From: Strongylocentrotus droebachiensis
Lineage: Eukaryota > Echinodermata > Echinoidea > Camarodonta > Strongylocentrotidae
Length of the DNA stretch: 64,000 nt
Direction of reading: 5' to 3'
Assembly: GCA_035222895.1 (NCBI GenBank)
Contig: JAVYIG010005383.1
Coordinates: 62,001 to 126,000, forward strand
In this document: positions 48,101 through 51,155 of the stretch, in pieces
Position numbering within the stretch: position 1 is the first letter of the stretch
Layout of the letters: the number at the start of each line of letters is the position of its first letter
Made by a program: the position numbers and the translations under genes
The notes under the pieces: model-generated
Database searches by the model: none
What the model saw: only the letters and a program-made list of their open reading frames with translations
What the model was told of the DNA's origin: nothing

Positions 48101-48228
48101 AGTCTGCCATACCTGCACTAGGATGGAAATCTTCTGGAAGGGTCGAACCCTCAACTCCATTAGCCATCCATAACGTAATGGCGAGTAAAAAGGGGACACT
48201 TAGAATCGCCTTTGAGAACATACTGCTC
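1..48228 (-). CDS. Gene A (gene-level span): giant secreted EAR-repeat / novel repeat array / NIDO protein, 3' end outside window
   Basis: Thirty-four minus-strand exons (listed singly below) join without a frame break, every donor phase matching the next acceptor. Summed coding length is 6,036 nt, about 2,012 residues. Domains: signal peptide (1-26), basic linker to 84, seven EAR/EPTP repeats (85-469), linker (470-510), repeat array (510-1099), NIDO domain (1109-1340), repeat array continued (1341-1969), then an EAR-like blade running off the window. EAR repeats are known from LGI proteins and TSPEAR as beta-propeller blades; NIDO is known from nidogen, alpha-tectorin, mucin-4 and SNED1. All are extracellular, so a secreted matrix, cuticle or adhesion protein is inferred. 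The array family is not recognised. The alternative is two genes: one ending at the TAA at 16412-16414 and a second starting with unseen exons before 9765. Phase agreement of exons 17, 22 and 23 argues for one locus. Confidence 0.75.
129..862. other. Intron 33 of gene A, no recognisable content
   Basis: AT-rich sequence without coding potential. Short reading frames here match nothing and lack splice support. Confidence 0.6.
863..1052 (-). CDS. Gene A exon 33: last array exon seen, cysteine-containing
   Basis: Residues 1907-1969, phase 0 to 1. TFQAPISIAANSDVTGLVN then CVDVGLLDDKYEIN continues the V-N-x-V-D-V-x-L pattern. The second half (FYNVLSQLNDSMRTQCIS) looks helical and leaves the array. 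Acceptor atgattccacag|ACT; donor GGAG|GTATGC. Confidence 0.78.
1637..1979. mobile_element. TTAA-flanked foldback MITE
   Basis: Terminal inverted repeats start AGCCCCTTTACATTGTTGG and AGCCCCTCTAAAGTGTTGG, flanked by TTAA at 1637-1640 and 1976-1979. The interior is partly self-complementary as well. TTAA target duplications are the mark of piggyBac-type transposition. Confidence 0.7.
2056..2273 (-). CDS. Gene A exon 32: repeat array
   Basis: Residues 1834-1906, phase 1 to 0. GNVTIDGTLNNIDVGDDLV, EVITGTKLF, and VDIIDLSNIVVLNEG ending FSIDGEK. Acceptor aatacacag|GTA; donor AAG|GTGACA. Confidence 0.82.
2526..2544. repeat. Poly-C tract
   Basis: A run of about 18 C in an intron. Similar G or C runs recur at 6906, 16700, 22684, 23050, 24269, 25137, 27308, 27380, 35360, 38423, 38920, 42943, 43893, 44449, 46565 and 60519, usually next to GGCGGATCTAGG-like hAT ends. 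Confidence 0.8.
2683..2910 (-). CDS. Gene A exon 31: repeat array
   Basis: Residues 1758-1833, phase 1 to 1. TDLIDLSEHAVLKSTEQTVS, VGGTVDDVNLATLVG and DQQITGVWTFDDVTVSG. Acceptor caaataatag|GTA; donor AGCG|GTAAGT. Confidence 0.85.
3514..3727 (-). CDS. Gene A exon 30: repeat array
   Basis: Residues 1687-1757, phase 0 to 1. It begins TIDGTVVYDSTVVTT and includes DLDVLVNLGQTTLEVLL and STDQNITGNVVF. Acceptor gtatttaacag|ACG; donor GATG|GTATGT. Confidence 0.8.
3835..3965. repeat. Interspersed repeat fragment, retrotransposon-like 3' end
   Basis: The segment with gctcgagacatgaagaag and taacccctcgtaggagggaaa is repeated at 16255-16355 (gctcgagacaagaagaag ... taaccccttgtaaagggaca). Probably remnants of one retroelement family; no coding match. 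Confidence 0.45.
4449..4615 (-). CDS. Gene A exon 29: repeat array
   Basis: Residues 1631-1686, phase 1 to 0. DLSDRVLRSTVDNDISV, FEGAVTVSGNLL and LTGRVNLTNLFQDAVLLDED. Acceptor gtattcag|ATT; donor ATT|GTGAGT. Confidence 0.82.
5322..5451 (-). CDS. Gene A exon 28: repeat array
   Basis: Residues 1588-1630, phase 0 to 1. DDKTVRLSGGSQSVQGVKSF, then IIIDPGLVDGVDVSG. Acceptor ctttttacag|CTT; donor TCAG|GTATTA. Confidence 0.82.
5593..6078. repeat. 45/46-bp minisatellite, 11 copies
   Basis: Eleven head-to-tail copies of a unit with gtgctgacagccagaagg and ctctagtcaaaaggtatc, alternating mainly between GGG and GGGG (45 or 46 bp). It sits in intron 27 of gene A. Plus-strand frames through it are repeat artefacts. 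Confidence 0.95.
6505..6674 (-). CDS. Gene A exon 27: repeat array
   Basis: Residues 1531-1587, phase 1 to 0. KTLDTVDPSDFLLLDSNEQL, VSFTKSVSIQGNIEVDG and LINTVDIEE. Acceptor aactgccacag|CAA; donor GAG|GTGAGT. Confidence 0.82.
7406..7548 (-). CDS. Gene A exon 26: repeat array
   Basis: Residues 1483-1530, phase 2 to 1. VTGDMDVDGLINGVNVTLL and ALDGKKTFTQALALG. Acceptor ctttattacag|AGG; donor TTAG|GTAAGT. Confidence 0.82.
8001..8148 (-). CDS. Gene A exon 25: repeat array
   Basis: Residues 1434-1482, phase 1 to 2. GDKSFSAGTQIRGNVAV, NSVDFARKASQVIY and QIRGQKTFSL. The phase-2 donor (CTCT|GTGAGT) is matched by exon 26. Acceptor ctcattccag. Confidence 0.8.
9100..9198 (-). CDS. Gene A exon 24: repeat array
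   Basis: Residues 1401-1433, phase 1 to 1, one unit: VSGTVDGVNLGRLAATAVYL ending AQTIAG. Acceptor cttttgatcag|TGG; donor GCTG|GTAAGT. Confidence 0.83.
9586..9765 (-). CDS. Gene A exon 23: repeat array resumes
   Basis: Residues 1341-1400, phase 1 to 1. It opens in mid-repeat (DCKTFTHPNIAVSGD), so it needs a preceding phase-1 exon such as 17 or 22, then VTGTVNTVDVDALYSDAVI and INGSKTF. Acceptor ccgtctctacag|ATT; donor GAAG|GTAGTC. It has two extra cysteines (DCKTF, GACAI), unusual for the array. Confidence 0.8.
10027..12440. repeat. Long interspersed repeat family R1, unit 1
   Basis: Opens with an AATTCGTC-GACGAAT hairpin followed by aggtggtctg, then a (GAT)n stretch, a tRNA-like segment (10483-10551), two internal diverged copies of a block with ctcagctacaacatactc, GC-alternating runs, and ends aaaaaagtggg. 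No coding capacity seen. It is followed directly by units 2 and 3. Confidence 0.75.
10483..10551 (-). pseudogene. tRNA-like segment in R1 unit 1
   Basis: Minus strand: A-box-like TGGTATATCGGT and a perfect B box GGTTCGAGTCC at tRNA spacing. The 5' and 3' flanks do not pair as an acceptor stem. Reads as a tRNA-derived SINE head, not a working tRNA. Confidence 0.6.
12441..14104. repeat. R1 unit 2
   Basis: Begins with the same AATTCGTC hairpin and aggtggtctgtc, holds a (GAT/ATC)n stretch at 12800-12975, and shows cggagatattgctc-like and tcagctacaacata blocks plus gatgacgtcatc. It lacks the tRNA-like segment. Confidence 0.7.
14105..15430. repeat. R1 unit 3
   Basis: Same opening hairpin, tRNA-like segment at 14211-14280, the block with agctacaacatactcaaagc, alternating CG/CA runs near 15018 and 15132, and the same aacaaaaaagtg end. 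It runs straight into the hairpin array. Confidence 0.75.
14211..14280 (-). pseudogene. tRNA-like segment in R1 unit 3
   Basis: Same structure as at 10483 with intact B box GGTTCGAGTCC and A-box-like TGGTATATCGGT. No acceptor stem. Confidence 0.6.
15477..16019. repeat. Tandem array of eight hairpins
   Basis: Eight inverted-repeat hairpins (15477, 15541, 15650, 15710, 15780, 15858, 15925, 15991), each about 29 bp with arms AGGTGRTCTGT and its complement, spaced 50-80 bp by A/T-rich linkers (aaaggcaattttaacaaaa). Related hairpins occur at 27001-27028, 27253-27283 and 27471-27502. This looks like the terminal module of the R1 family. Confidence 0.8.
16255..16355. repeat. Second copy of the 3835-3965 repeat fragment
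   Basis: Shares gctcgagacaagaagaag and taaccccttg with the other copy. It lies just beyond the gene A exon 22 stop. Confidence 0.45.
16412..16582 (-). CDS. Gene A exon 22: end of NIDO domain; alternative terminal exon with in-frame TAA
   Basis: VGFNDGDGVNFYSVPGS then TTSNIGVSGRWVFRTD matches the AGFN-GDG-N-SLPGS and SN-G-PGRW-FRV end of NIDO domains. The frame runs to TAA at 16412-16414. A possible donor (TCCG|GTGTGT) leaves 16420 as last exon base in phase 1, exactly what exon 23 needs. The exon can therefore be internal (16420-16582, residues 1287-1340) or terminal (protein of about 1,342 residues). The donor is weaker than the other donors of the gene. No clear AATAAA was found just downstream on this strand. 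Confidence 0.85.
   Translation of the reverse strand, partial: VGFNDGDGVNFYSVPGSRTAAVVDIATTSNIGVSGRWVFRTDNSNIGGLESTTSGV
17291..17398 (-). CDS. Gene A exon 21: NIDO domain, C-terminal part
   Basis: Residues 1251-1286, phase 0 to 0. FQAVMVTDSRYSFVIFNYGD then INW is the usual NTFQ-V-TDG-YSFVIFNY-IxW segment. Acceptor attttacctcag|AGG; donor CAG|GTAAAT. Confidence 0.92.
17690..18915. repeat. TGACCT-rich tandem repeat with terminal hairpin
   Basis: About nine diverged units of 120-150 bp, each with one or more TGACCT motifs followed by ccaaaatctaatcag. Ends with acggacggacaacccg and a hairpin (atgcctccgg ... ccggaggcat type) at 18870-18912. Four units contain perfect TGACCTTTGACCT. Confidence 0.85.
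19285..19581 (-). CDS. Gene A exon 20: NIDO domain, core
   Basis: Residues 1152-1250, phase 0 to 0. VNNNGLISF, PIIAPFWADVDTRNGGTLSY and MFIATWDSVAHY are the hallmark NIDO motifs. Acceptor gttgttgcag|GTC; donor CTC|GTAAGT. Confidence 0.93.
19830..19930. repeat. GA and TA microsatellites
   Basis: (GA)n at 19836-19854, (TA)n at 19874-19896 and (GA)n again at 19912-19926, in intron 19 of gene A. Confidence 0.9.
20191..20318 (-). CDS. Gene A exon 19: NIDO domain, N-terminal part
   Basis: Residues 1109-1151, phase 1 to 0. GLFFPFGLNEGDNFLPAND opens the domain as in nidogen, alpha-tectorin and SNED1 (FFPFG ... GD ... LP ... DD), and ISVGFPFFDHSQTGLF follows. Acceptor ccattttcag|GTC; donor TTT|GTAAGT. 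Confidence 0.9.
20403..21905. repeat. R1 unit 4 (isolated copy)
   Basis: Starts aactaggaatttaattcgtc with the same hairpin, has a GAT/ATC stretch, the tRNA-like segment (20930-20999), the tcagctacaacatactcgat blocks and the CG-alternating segment at 21795. Breaks off into poly-G sequence near 21955. Confidence 0.75.
20930..20999 (-). pseudogene. tRNA-like segment in R1 unit 4
   Basis: As at 10483, but the B box carries one change (GGTTCGACTCC, still within consensus). Confidence 0.55.
23525..23690. repeat. Clustered GGTACCATGG palindromes
   Basis: The words ggtaccatggttaccatgg and their complements recur five or six times within 165 bp in both orientations, giving strong local self-complementarity. 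Confidence 0.75.
24540..24860. repeat. ~105-bp minisatellite, three diverged copies, plus orientation
   Basis: Units with cgcaaagtgcggaagcttt, gacgtttcattaaatta, agacgattcgttg and ccttatctgaattcagtt. This is the reverse complement of the larger array at 61470-62150. Confidence 0.75.
25550..25576 (-). CDS. Gene A exon 18, microexon copy A (last in transcript order)
   Basis: Identical 27-nt exon and splice sites to copy B. It is the copy nearest to the NIDO exons. Confidence 0.65.
26096..26122 (-). CDS. Gene A exon 18, microexon copy B
   Basis: Same 27-nt sequence and donor as copy C, with acceptor tttttcccacctcag, slightly richer in pyrimidines. Whether it is spliced together with the other copies or used as an alternative cannot be told from DNA. 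Confidence 0.6.
26796..26822 (-). CDS. Gene A exon 18, microexon copy C (first in transcript order)
   Basis: 27 nt, phase 1 to 1, encoding VDRIEDPFT between acceptor tttcaatcctcag and donor ACTG|GTGAGT. It lies just before the NIDO start. Any number of copies keeps the frame. Confidence 0.65.
27001..27502. repeat. R1-terminal hairpins, dispersed
   Basis: Three AGGTGATCTGT / ACGTATCACCT-type hairpins (27001, 27253, 27471) with aatcttgacgaaatcaa linkers, matching the array at 15.5-16.0 kb. A piece of R1 body (ttcacaaaatggcgcctgg) lies between the first two. Confidence 0.7.
27287..27438. mobile_element. Small hAT-like element with 8-bp target duplication
   Basis: Flanked by CACCTAAG (27279-27286) and CACCTAAT (27439-27446), seven of eight bases equal. 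The right end is ...GATCCGCCACTG and the interior is mostly two G runs. It interrupts an R1-type hairpin segment. Confidence 0.6.
27810..27969 (-). CDS. Gene A exon 17: repeat array, last exon before the NIDO cassette
   Basis: Residues 1047-1099, phase 0 to 1. Contains GSQSLATGGITF, VTVTGTVNGYTIPDDLVLL and AQTINSG at the donor. It can splice in frame to the microexons (NIDO included) or directly to exon 23 (AQTINSG joined to DCKTF), which would rebuild a complete repeat unit. Acceptor gtgcacttccag|ATA; donor TCAG|GTAATG. Confidence 0.8.
28544..28644 (-). CDS. Gene A exon 16: repeat array
   Basis: Residues 1013-1046, phase 1 to 0. GDKTFSDTVSISGDLTM is the KTF half of a unit, followed by NGEDLSAFDTN. 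Acceptor tgcatgtacag|GTG; donor AAC|GTAAGT. Confidence 0.78.
29182..29400 (-). CDS. Gene A exon 15: repeat array
   Basis: Residues 940-1012, phase 1 to 1. Contains VSGDITVSGDVNGVDVEDL, EQTFEVTVEATG, then IDGQTIPDDFVLLAQ and a GDIAG end. The acceptor (atcatcag|TATCT) has a weaker pyrimidine tract, but it is the only one giving the right phase. Donor GCTG|GTGAGT. Confidence 0.78.
30322..30489 (-). CDS. Gene A exon 14: repeat array
   Basis: Residues 884-939, phase 1 to 1. Contains KTVDGVDLSEYAATAIKI and QSMAGQKTFTNNVIG. Acceptor ctcatatag|GAA; donor ATAG|GTGCGT. Confidence 0.82.
30530..30700 (+). mobile_element. Non-LTR retrotransposon fragment, C-terminal end
   Basis: Plus-strand frame with TYGNQCSSALVLWNSLP then SLDTLKKVLKTRLLL, the familiar C-terminal tail of jockey/L2/CR1-type polyproteins (SYG-RAFS-APxLWNSLP ... 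SLxxFKxxLKTHL). Isolated remnant in intron 13. Confidence 0.6.
31228..31470 (-). CDS. Gene A exon 13: repeat array
   Basis: Residues 803-883, phase 1 to 1. It has two near-canonical units, VDGNVNGIDISESVFTLSG and LSGTVNGIDLSEEAVL, with TQTID and NQTITG. It is among the best exons for deriving a repeat profile. Acceptor gtcttccacag|CCT; donor ACAG|GTATTC. Confidence 0.86.
31904..32096 (-). CDS. Gene A exon 12: repeat array
   Basis: Residues 739-802, phase 0 to 1. It contains VDVSEFSSLVLSITSGGTL, then VDITGDVSIDGSLINDVDF, ending IQTITG at the donor. Acceptor ctcatattag|GTG; donor ACAG|GTACGG. Confidence 0.83.
32500..32870. repeat. Probable retroelement 3' end remnant
   Basis: (TTTCA)n followed by an A-rich tract and ccattggcctgtcaagggct, resembling in layout the untranslated tail of the element at 58690-59395. 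No coding part. Confidence 0.35.
32944..33176 (-). CDS. Gene A exon 11: repeat array
   Basis: Residues 661-738, phase 1 to 0. Two units show SQTVGGLKTF and SVDGAKTF followed by VDINGDINGLDLNTDIVV, a clear example of the N-G-[VL]-D-L core. A run of alternating N-V residues follows the first KTF. Acceptor cttatttag|ACG; donor ACA|GTAAGT. Confidence 0.83.
34035..34365 (+). mobile_element. tRNA-derived SINE
   Basis: Promoter B box GGTTCAAGTCC at 34120 with an upstream A-box-like segment, a body of about 200 bp, ending aggcgctatataagcaaata and an (ATT)n tail. The tail is a typical SINE end. Confidence 0.7.
34409..34642 (-). CDS. Gene A exon 10: repeat array
   Basis: Residues 583-660, phase 1 to 1. 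It holds about two repeat units with signatures RQTVVSG, VIDLSYVEDNALRFTG, SQTMTG and VTVSGDINSITVPG. Acceptor cattcttgcag|GCT; donor CCAG|GTGAGC. Confidence 0.82.
36112..36285 (-). CDS. Gene A exon 9: array-type exon, atypical proline-rich
   Basis: Residues 525-582, phase 1 to 1. It begins with strand-like GTVRLPILQTKTLEVQSG and ends with the repeat signature VQTIPG at the donor. The middle (LQPHPPGF) is not repeat-like. Acceptor tttccgttgtag; donor CCAG|GTAATA. Confidence 0.75.
36480..36595. repeat. GA-rich microsatellite
   Basis: Imperfect (GA)n with a G run at 36566. Frames through it are low-complexity artefacts. Confidence 0.9.
36970..37134 (-). CDS. Gene A exon 8: linker and first strand of repeat array
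   Basis: Residues 470-524, phase 1 to 1. A helical-looking, charged segment (LEELSVSTEEGIKNITRV) leads into DNQVINSNIVITG, the first match to the array pattern Q-x-I-x-x-x-V-x-V-x-G. Acceptor ttttatttctag|CAA; donor ACAG|GTGAGT. Confidence 0.75.
37585..37612 (-). pseudogene. Decayed partial copy of gene A exon 7 3' end
   Basis: The bases flanking and including the exon 7 donor (tttccaaatcttacttgtgt on the plus strand) recur here about 400 bases away, including the GTAAGATTT donor. Neighbouring sequence gives LHVNDT against THVNHT in the real exon. The TIR element at 37665-37953 separates the copies. Confidence 0.5.
37665..37953. mobile_element. MITE with ~38-bp inverted ends
   Basis: Ends start GGGGGGTGTTTCACAAAGAC and, on the other strand, GGGGGGTCTTCCACAAAGAC, and remain complementary for nearly 40 bp. 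It lies between gene A exon 7 and its decayed copy. Confidence 0.7.
38010..38232 (-). CDS. Gene A exon 7: EAR repeat 7, end of propeller
   Basis: Residues 396-469, phase 0 to 1. It contains the closing strand GLHFYEF and the blade IHIEAFTLDGTDYIATSGG, the seventh and last of this set, as in the seven-bladed EAR propellers of LGI proteins. Acceptor atggttacag|GGA; donor ACAA|GTAAGA. A decayed copy of the 3' end of this exon lies at 37585-37612. Confidence 0.82.
38409..38991. mobile_element. TTAA-flanked MITE with perfect inverted ends
   Basis: TTAACCCTTACTGTACTGGG occurs at 38405 and as its exact complement ending at 38995. TTAA at both ends fits a piggyBac-type target duplication. Inside each end lies a G/C run. 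The right TTAA is shared with the next MITE. Confidence 0.8.
38996..39185. mobile_element. TTAA-MITE family copy 1
   Basis: Body with caggtggttatctcatcaa, accaatggtcaccgatta and gagggcgcaagtagcta, shared with copies at 44004, 46173 and 60273. The right end has lost its TTAA. Confidence 0.7.
39316..39422 (-). CDS. Gene A exon 6: EAR repeat 6
   Basis: Residues 360-395, phase 1 to 0. The blade core HFEYLDMELDPNLLVAVDQ is more diverged, with D-P in place of the usual glycine turn. Acceptor atttcccacag|ATA; donor ACG|GTAAGT. Confidence 0.78.
40103..40288 (-). CDS. Gene A exon 5: EAR repeat 5
   Basis: Residues 298-359, phase 1 to 1. The blade core is SVTFFVQEEHNYLAISNYL. Acceptor gatatggcag|ATA; donor ACCG|GTGAGT. 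It ends with WWATG, continued by exon 6. Confidence 0.82.
40727..40935. repeat. CT-rich microsatellite, (CTCTCTCTCTCGTT)n and derivatives
   Basis: Six copies of a 14-bp unit followed by CTCTCTCGCTCT-type variants. All six reading frames stay open here only because of the repeat. Confidence 0.95.
41111..41274 (-). CDS. Gene A exon 4: EAR repeat 4
   Basis: Residues 243-297, phase 2 to 1. The blade core is DIATAVIGLDLYVAISQY, with a glycine-rich loop (SNGGGY) after it. The acceptor gtatatacag|GTT restores the frame from exon 3. Donor TGG|GTAAGT. Confidence 0.8.
41368..41588. mobile_element. Foldback MITE F1, intact copy
   Basis: About 220-bp near-perfect palindrome: cactatgaacattacggac at the left mirrors ccgtcatattcatagtg at the right, with a central aaaatgcatgtgac loop. 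TA occurs at both edges, suggesting a Tc1/mariner-type target, though the exact ends are uncertain. Confidence 0.8.
42207..42486 (-). CDS. Gene A exon 3: EAR repeats 2 and 3
   Basis: Residues 150-243, phase 1 to 2. It carries two blades, DIEPFLLEGETYIAVANG and ALEAFIYEGDTYLGITNS, the clearest EAR repeats in the gene. Junctions are aaattgcag|GAG and CCAG|GTAAGC. Confidence 0.88.
42700..42965. repeat. Unclassified repeat with C runs
   Basis: Several acccccctatct-type words and two poly-C runs at 42732 and 42943. No exon found between 42487 and 47024. Confidence 0.4.
44004..44159. mobile_element. TTAA-MITE family copy 2
   Basis: Bounded by TTAA at 44000-44003 and 44160-44163, with the shared caggtggttatctcatcaa and ggcgcaagtagctac words. 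Confidence 0.75.
44298..45571. mobile_element. Foldback MITE F1, second copy split by a hAT element
   Basis: Left arm 44298-44386 and right part 45394-45571 together match the palindrome at 41368-41588. The sequence between them is the hAT-like insertion described separately. Confidence 0.8.
44387..45393. mobile_element. Non-autonomous hAT-like element with perfect 8-bp target duplication
   Basis: Ends CAGGCGCGGATCCAGGA and, inverted, CAGTGGCGGATCCAGGG. CCTTCACT flanks it on both sides (44379-44386 and 45394-45401). The 1,007-bp interior shows no transposase. It is inserted in the left arm of F1. Confidence 0.88.
46173..46359. mobile_element. TTAA-MITE family copy 3 (opposite orientation)
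   Basis: TTAA at 46169-46172 and 46360-46363. Contains the reverse complement of the family words (ggtaaccattggt, acaaccacctgtc). Confidence 0.75.
46827..46988. mobile_element. Short MITE with GAATTCACAAA ends
   Basis: Inverted ends ggcccgaattcacaaaag and ttgtgaattcgggcc, with internal gaggtttgtcgacaaacctc hairpins. The same ends recur at 58653-59510. Confidence 0.7.
47025..47219 (-). CDS. Gene A exon 2: EAR repeat 1
   Basis: Residues 85-149, phase 1 to 1. The segment IIKYFTCEGDDYVIVGFN fits the EAR pattern of a hydrophobic strand, E/D-G-x-x-Y, then a second strand, followed by a short strand before the next blade. Flanked by tttctgtacattttag and ATAG|GTAAAT. Confidence 0.8.
47270..47495 (+). 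mobile_element. SINE-like element
   Basis: A-box-like tggtatagcgatt, a degenerate B box (gggtccgaatcc) and a tail ending tgggtaaatacaactattattattat, the same type of tail as the SINE at 34035. Confidence 0.5.
47969..48228 (-). CDS. Gene A exon 1: start codon, signal peptide, basic linker
   Basis: ATG at 48219-48221, seven bases after a good acceptor. The peptide begins MFSKAILSVPFLLAITLWM and has a typical secretory signal, cleavage probably near VEGS. It continues with an acidic then glutamine-rich stretch and ends in the basic run NRRKKRG, a possible furin-type site. Donor CGAG|GTAAGA, phase 1. Residues 1-84. Confidence 0.8.
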
Positions 48229-48619
48229 CTGTATCAAGAACACAAATCGAAGAGTGTTGCTTAACAATCAGATATAATTAATGATCACAGAAATGAGCTC
48301 TATAGAACTTATGGCGAGTTGATACAATTTATGAAAATATATATGTATTTTTGTCTACAACTGGTTTATTATCGTTCTGTTAAAATGATCTGGTAATTGA
48401 TGCAAATATAATATGTGGTATATTAGACCACCCTTTAAAAAATCTATATAGCACAAGTTGCTTAATTAATTGTTAGATACAATAAATCTTATCATCTGAT
48501 CAACGATTTAACGCTTAGATTACTGTAAAGTCACGTAATGATTTAAAAGCATAATCTCTAATGATAGTAATAAGTCTATCAATCAAAACATACAAGCGTA
48601 CATGTAAATATACTCATAC

Positions 48620-48720
48620 CTGTATGTCAGCGAGAGCAAATCGAATATCCTGCCTTGCAAGGAGATGGGATGCATGAAGACTGAACACACGGTCTGACCA
48701 AGTCTAACATCGAGAAGATG
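48620..48720 (-). other. Candidate 5' untranslated exon of gene A
   Basis: A strong donor (CAG|GTATGAGT) lies with its last exon base at 48620. The acceptor before the start-codon exon (ttcttgatacag|GAGCAGTATG) implies an upstream exon. The right edge is a guess and no promoter motif was identified. Confidence 0.35.
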
Positions 48721-49874
48721 GACAATGAACAGATTGTCTTCGATGGGTTACCAGTCAAGAATTCGGTAGTAATTAGGCCAATTTGCGCACCCAATAGTCG
48801 TATCGAATGCATTTACATAACAGACCATTTCACAGATGCATCCCATTTTCATGCATTCTTGTACTGCAAATGGTTACCAGTGAAAGTTAATATTGCATAG
48901 CAACAACTAATGAATGCAACCCTGCATTCTTACCGGTCAAATATAACAATGCATTGGAGCAAGTGGATGCAGAGTTCATGACGAAGCTTTAGGAGATATT
49001 TAATGCCGTTTAATGACTTTTGATTCCATTTGAAAACTGGTCTATTATCCCATTTAAAACGTTTTTTGTAATCTTTGGGGTATGCCTGGTAGTTAAAGTA
49101 TGTGAGATGTGATTGTTTAGAACGATGCAGTTTTGTTGTGGCCAAATACACATTGGTTAATTGTTAAAAGTTCTTTCTAATTTCATGTTCAATATGACCG
49201 GTATTTTCTCCACCTGCTCCTCCCCCTATATACGAGTTTAATTTTGTGTTCTAATTCAGGAATACTTTCTTTTTTGAGCCCTGGTGTCTTCCCGTTCAAT
49301 TCCCATGTAATGTACAATAGAACCGTTGGGGTGAAATCGCCTTTTATACATTATTTGTTTCTGTTTAGGGCATACTGGCAAGGGGATACGACTATCATCT
49401 TGTATCATCAACTGTTAATTTGCATGCTGAACTTACGGAATCCGACAATGGACTCGCCCTTTCGTTTCGAGTACGAATGTCGAATTTTAAGTTTAAATCT
49501 TGAATGAATACACTGAATCTCGAATTATGAATCCATGATAGATTTGTTTTTCTTTATTGGTATATAATGATCAACCAGCAGCACAAAGTTGAAAGGGTCA
49601 ATTTACAAAAGTACAGTGATGTATAGATAATTTATTGGTCCATATTCAAAACATAAAAAATTGGCCTCCACTGGCAGCACATAAAACAAAATACAAGGTA
49701 TAGTTACAAAATAATTGATAAGTCACATAATGTACATAAATGCACACGAGATCATGGCATTAACAAAAAGCATAAGTATAAATTACATAGTAATAGGGAA
49801 AACTTGAGAAAGAAGTCGACATTTAAAGATTGAGAAGAGAGAAAAAGGTCGTAAGGAGACTAGATTGAGGAGCA

Positions 49875-50065
49875 AAAATAGTAATAAGAGAGAGAGGGGA
49901 GAGGGGGAGAGAGACATAGAGGGAGGGGAAAGATAGAGAAAGAGATAGAGAGATAGAGGGAGAGAGAGAGAGAAAGATAGGAACGAAAGGTGGACACGGT
50001 GGAGGAGGTAAGGAGAGAAGAGGATATAAATAGAGGGAGGGGAAAGAAAAGGAAAGGAAGGGGGA
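49875..50065. repeat. GA-rich microsatellite
   Basis: Imperfect GA/GGA repeats. No coding evidence. Confidence 0.85.
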
Positions 50066-50529
50066 CGAGTTGTACACCGACATATGTAGATAAATTGTTA
50101 ACTGTCTATCTGAGAGGTAATAGACCAGTTTCGCAGCGTATTCACGTCGAATGCGCAGGTCCCCGCGAAGTGCGCGGACACGGCTGACTCCTCCCACCTG
50201 CCAGGAACAATCGTATCCCAACAGGCAGAATGCGAATTGCAAAAGAAAGCCGCTACCACTACCAGGCTGGCAATACATTAGAGCTCGCCCAACCTAGCAA
50301 CAACCAACGTCCGCAACTCACACCCCGCCCACCGAAACACAACCACTCCCAACGGTGAATGGAGCCTCCCGCATCCAGGCACCCCGACAAAGACCCAAGC
50401 ACCCAACCCATACCCACTGCGAAACTGGTCCATTATGTTGCACATTTTAAAAAACCGGCATTGTGGTACTAATTATGCGTAAAAACAGAGCAGAGGCAAG
50501 ATTGAACAGTGGGTCAATTGGCAGGTGTT

Positions 50530-51075
50530 AGAGTTACAAGAAAAATATAAATATATAACTGACTGGCAAGAGACTTTCAAAAGGGTCATCGTTTAACATT
50601 AGCATTGAACATAATATTATGAATGACATTCGGTACAAAGGATTGTCTGTAACGACAGCGGTTGCTCCTCGGTACGCGTAGGCAAATACCTGAGCGATTG
50701 AATCCAAAGAAATGATGTAATGGATGTGATGGGTCATTCATTATTGTGTGAACTTTAAGTAACATACGTTTTTCATACACAGTACTGATAGGGGGAAGAT
50801 CTGAATAAATTAACCGCTGGGCAATTTTCCTGGGTCTATCTAACTTTCTCCGATTTTGTTTTGAAAGATTACCAAAAGTGCATGCAAGAAATTGAATGTC
50901 AGGATACTCTGTATAAGAGATTGGTAGAAGTGAACTAGGATCCTATTATCCACATGAAATTCCTTTAGTTTCCTTAGAAAGTATAACCTTTGACTCGCCT
51001 TGCCTGCTACGATTTGGGTGTACCTATTCCAGTTAAGTTTATGTACAATAGTATTACAAAGCATAGTCAATAAAT
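50530..51075 (-). mobile_element. Non-LTR retrotransposon remnant L-A, C-terminal part
   Basis: Minus strand: KASQRLYFLRKLKEFHV and ILVHFYQSLIQSILTF, then after a frameshift NDPSHPLHHFF and RQSFVPNVI. These are characteristic tail motifs of non-LTR reverse transcriptase proteins (RLYFLRKLK-F-V, DPSHPLH-F, SFVP-AI). Several frame breaks: a dead copy. Confidence 0.75.
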
Positions 51076-51155
51076 CGGTAACATAATGACAATACAAAAC
51101 TGCAAGAAAATATAACAATAACTGAAATACAAGGAAAAGACATGCACCGTAGGAT

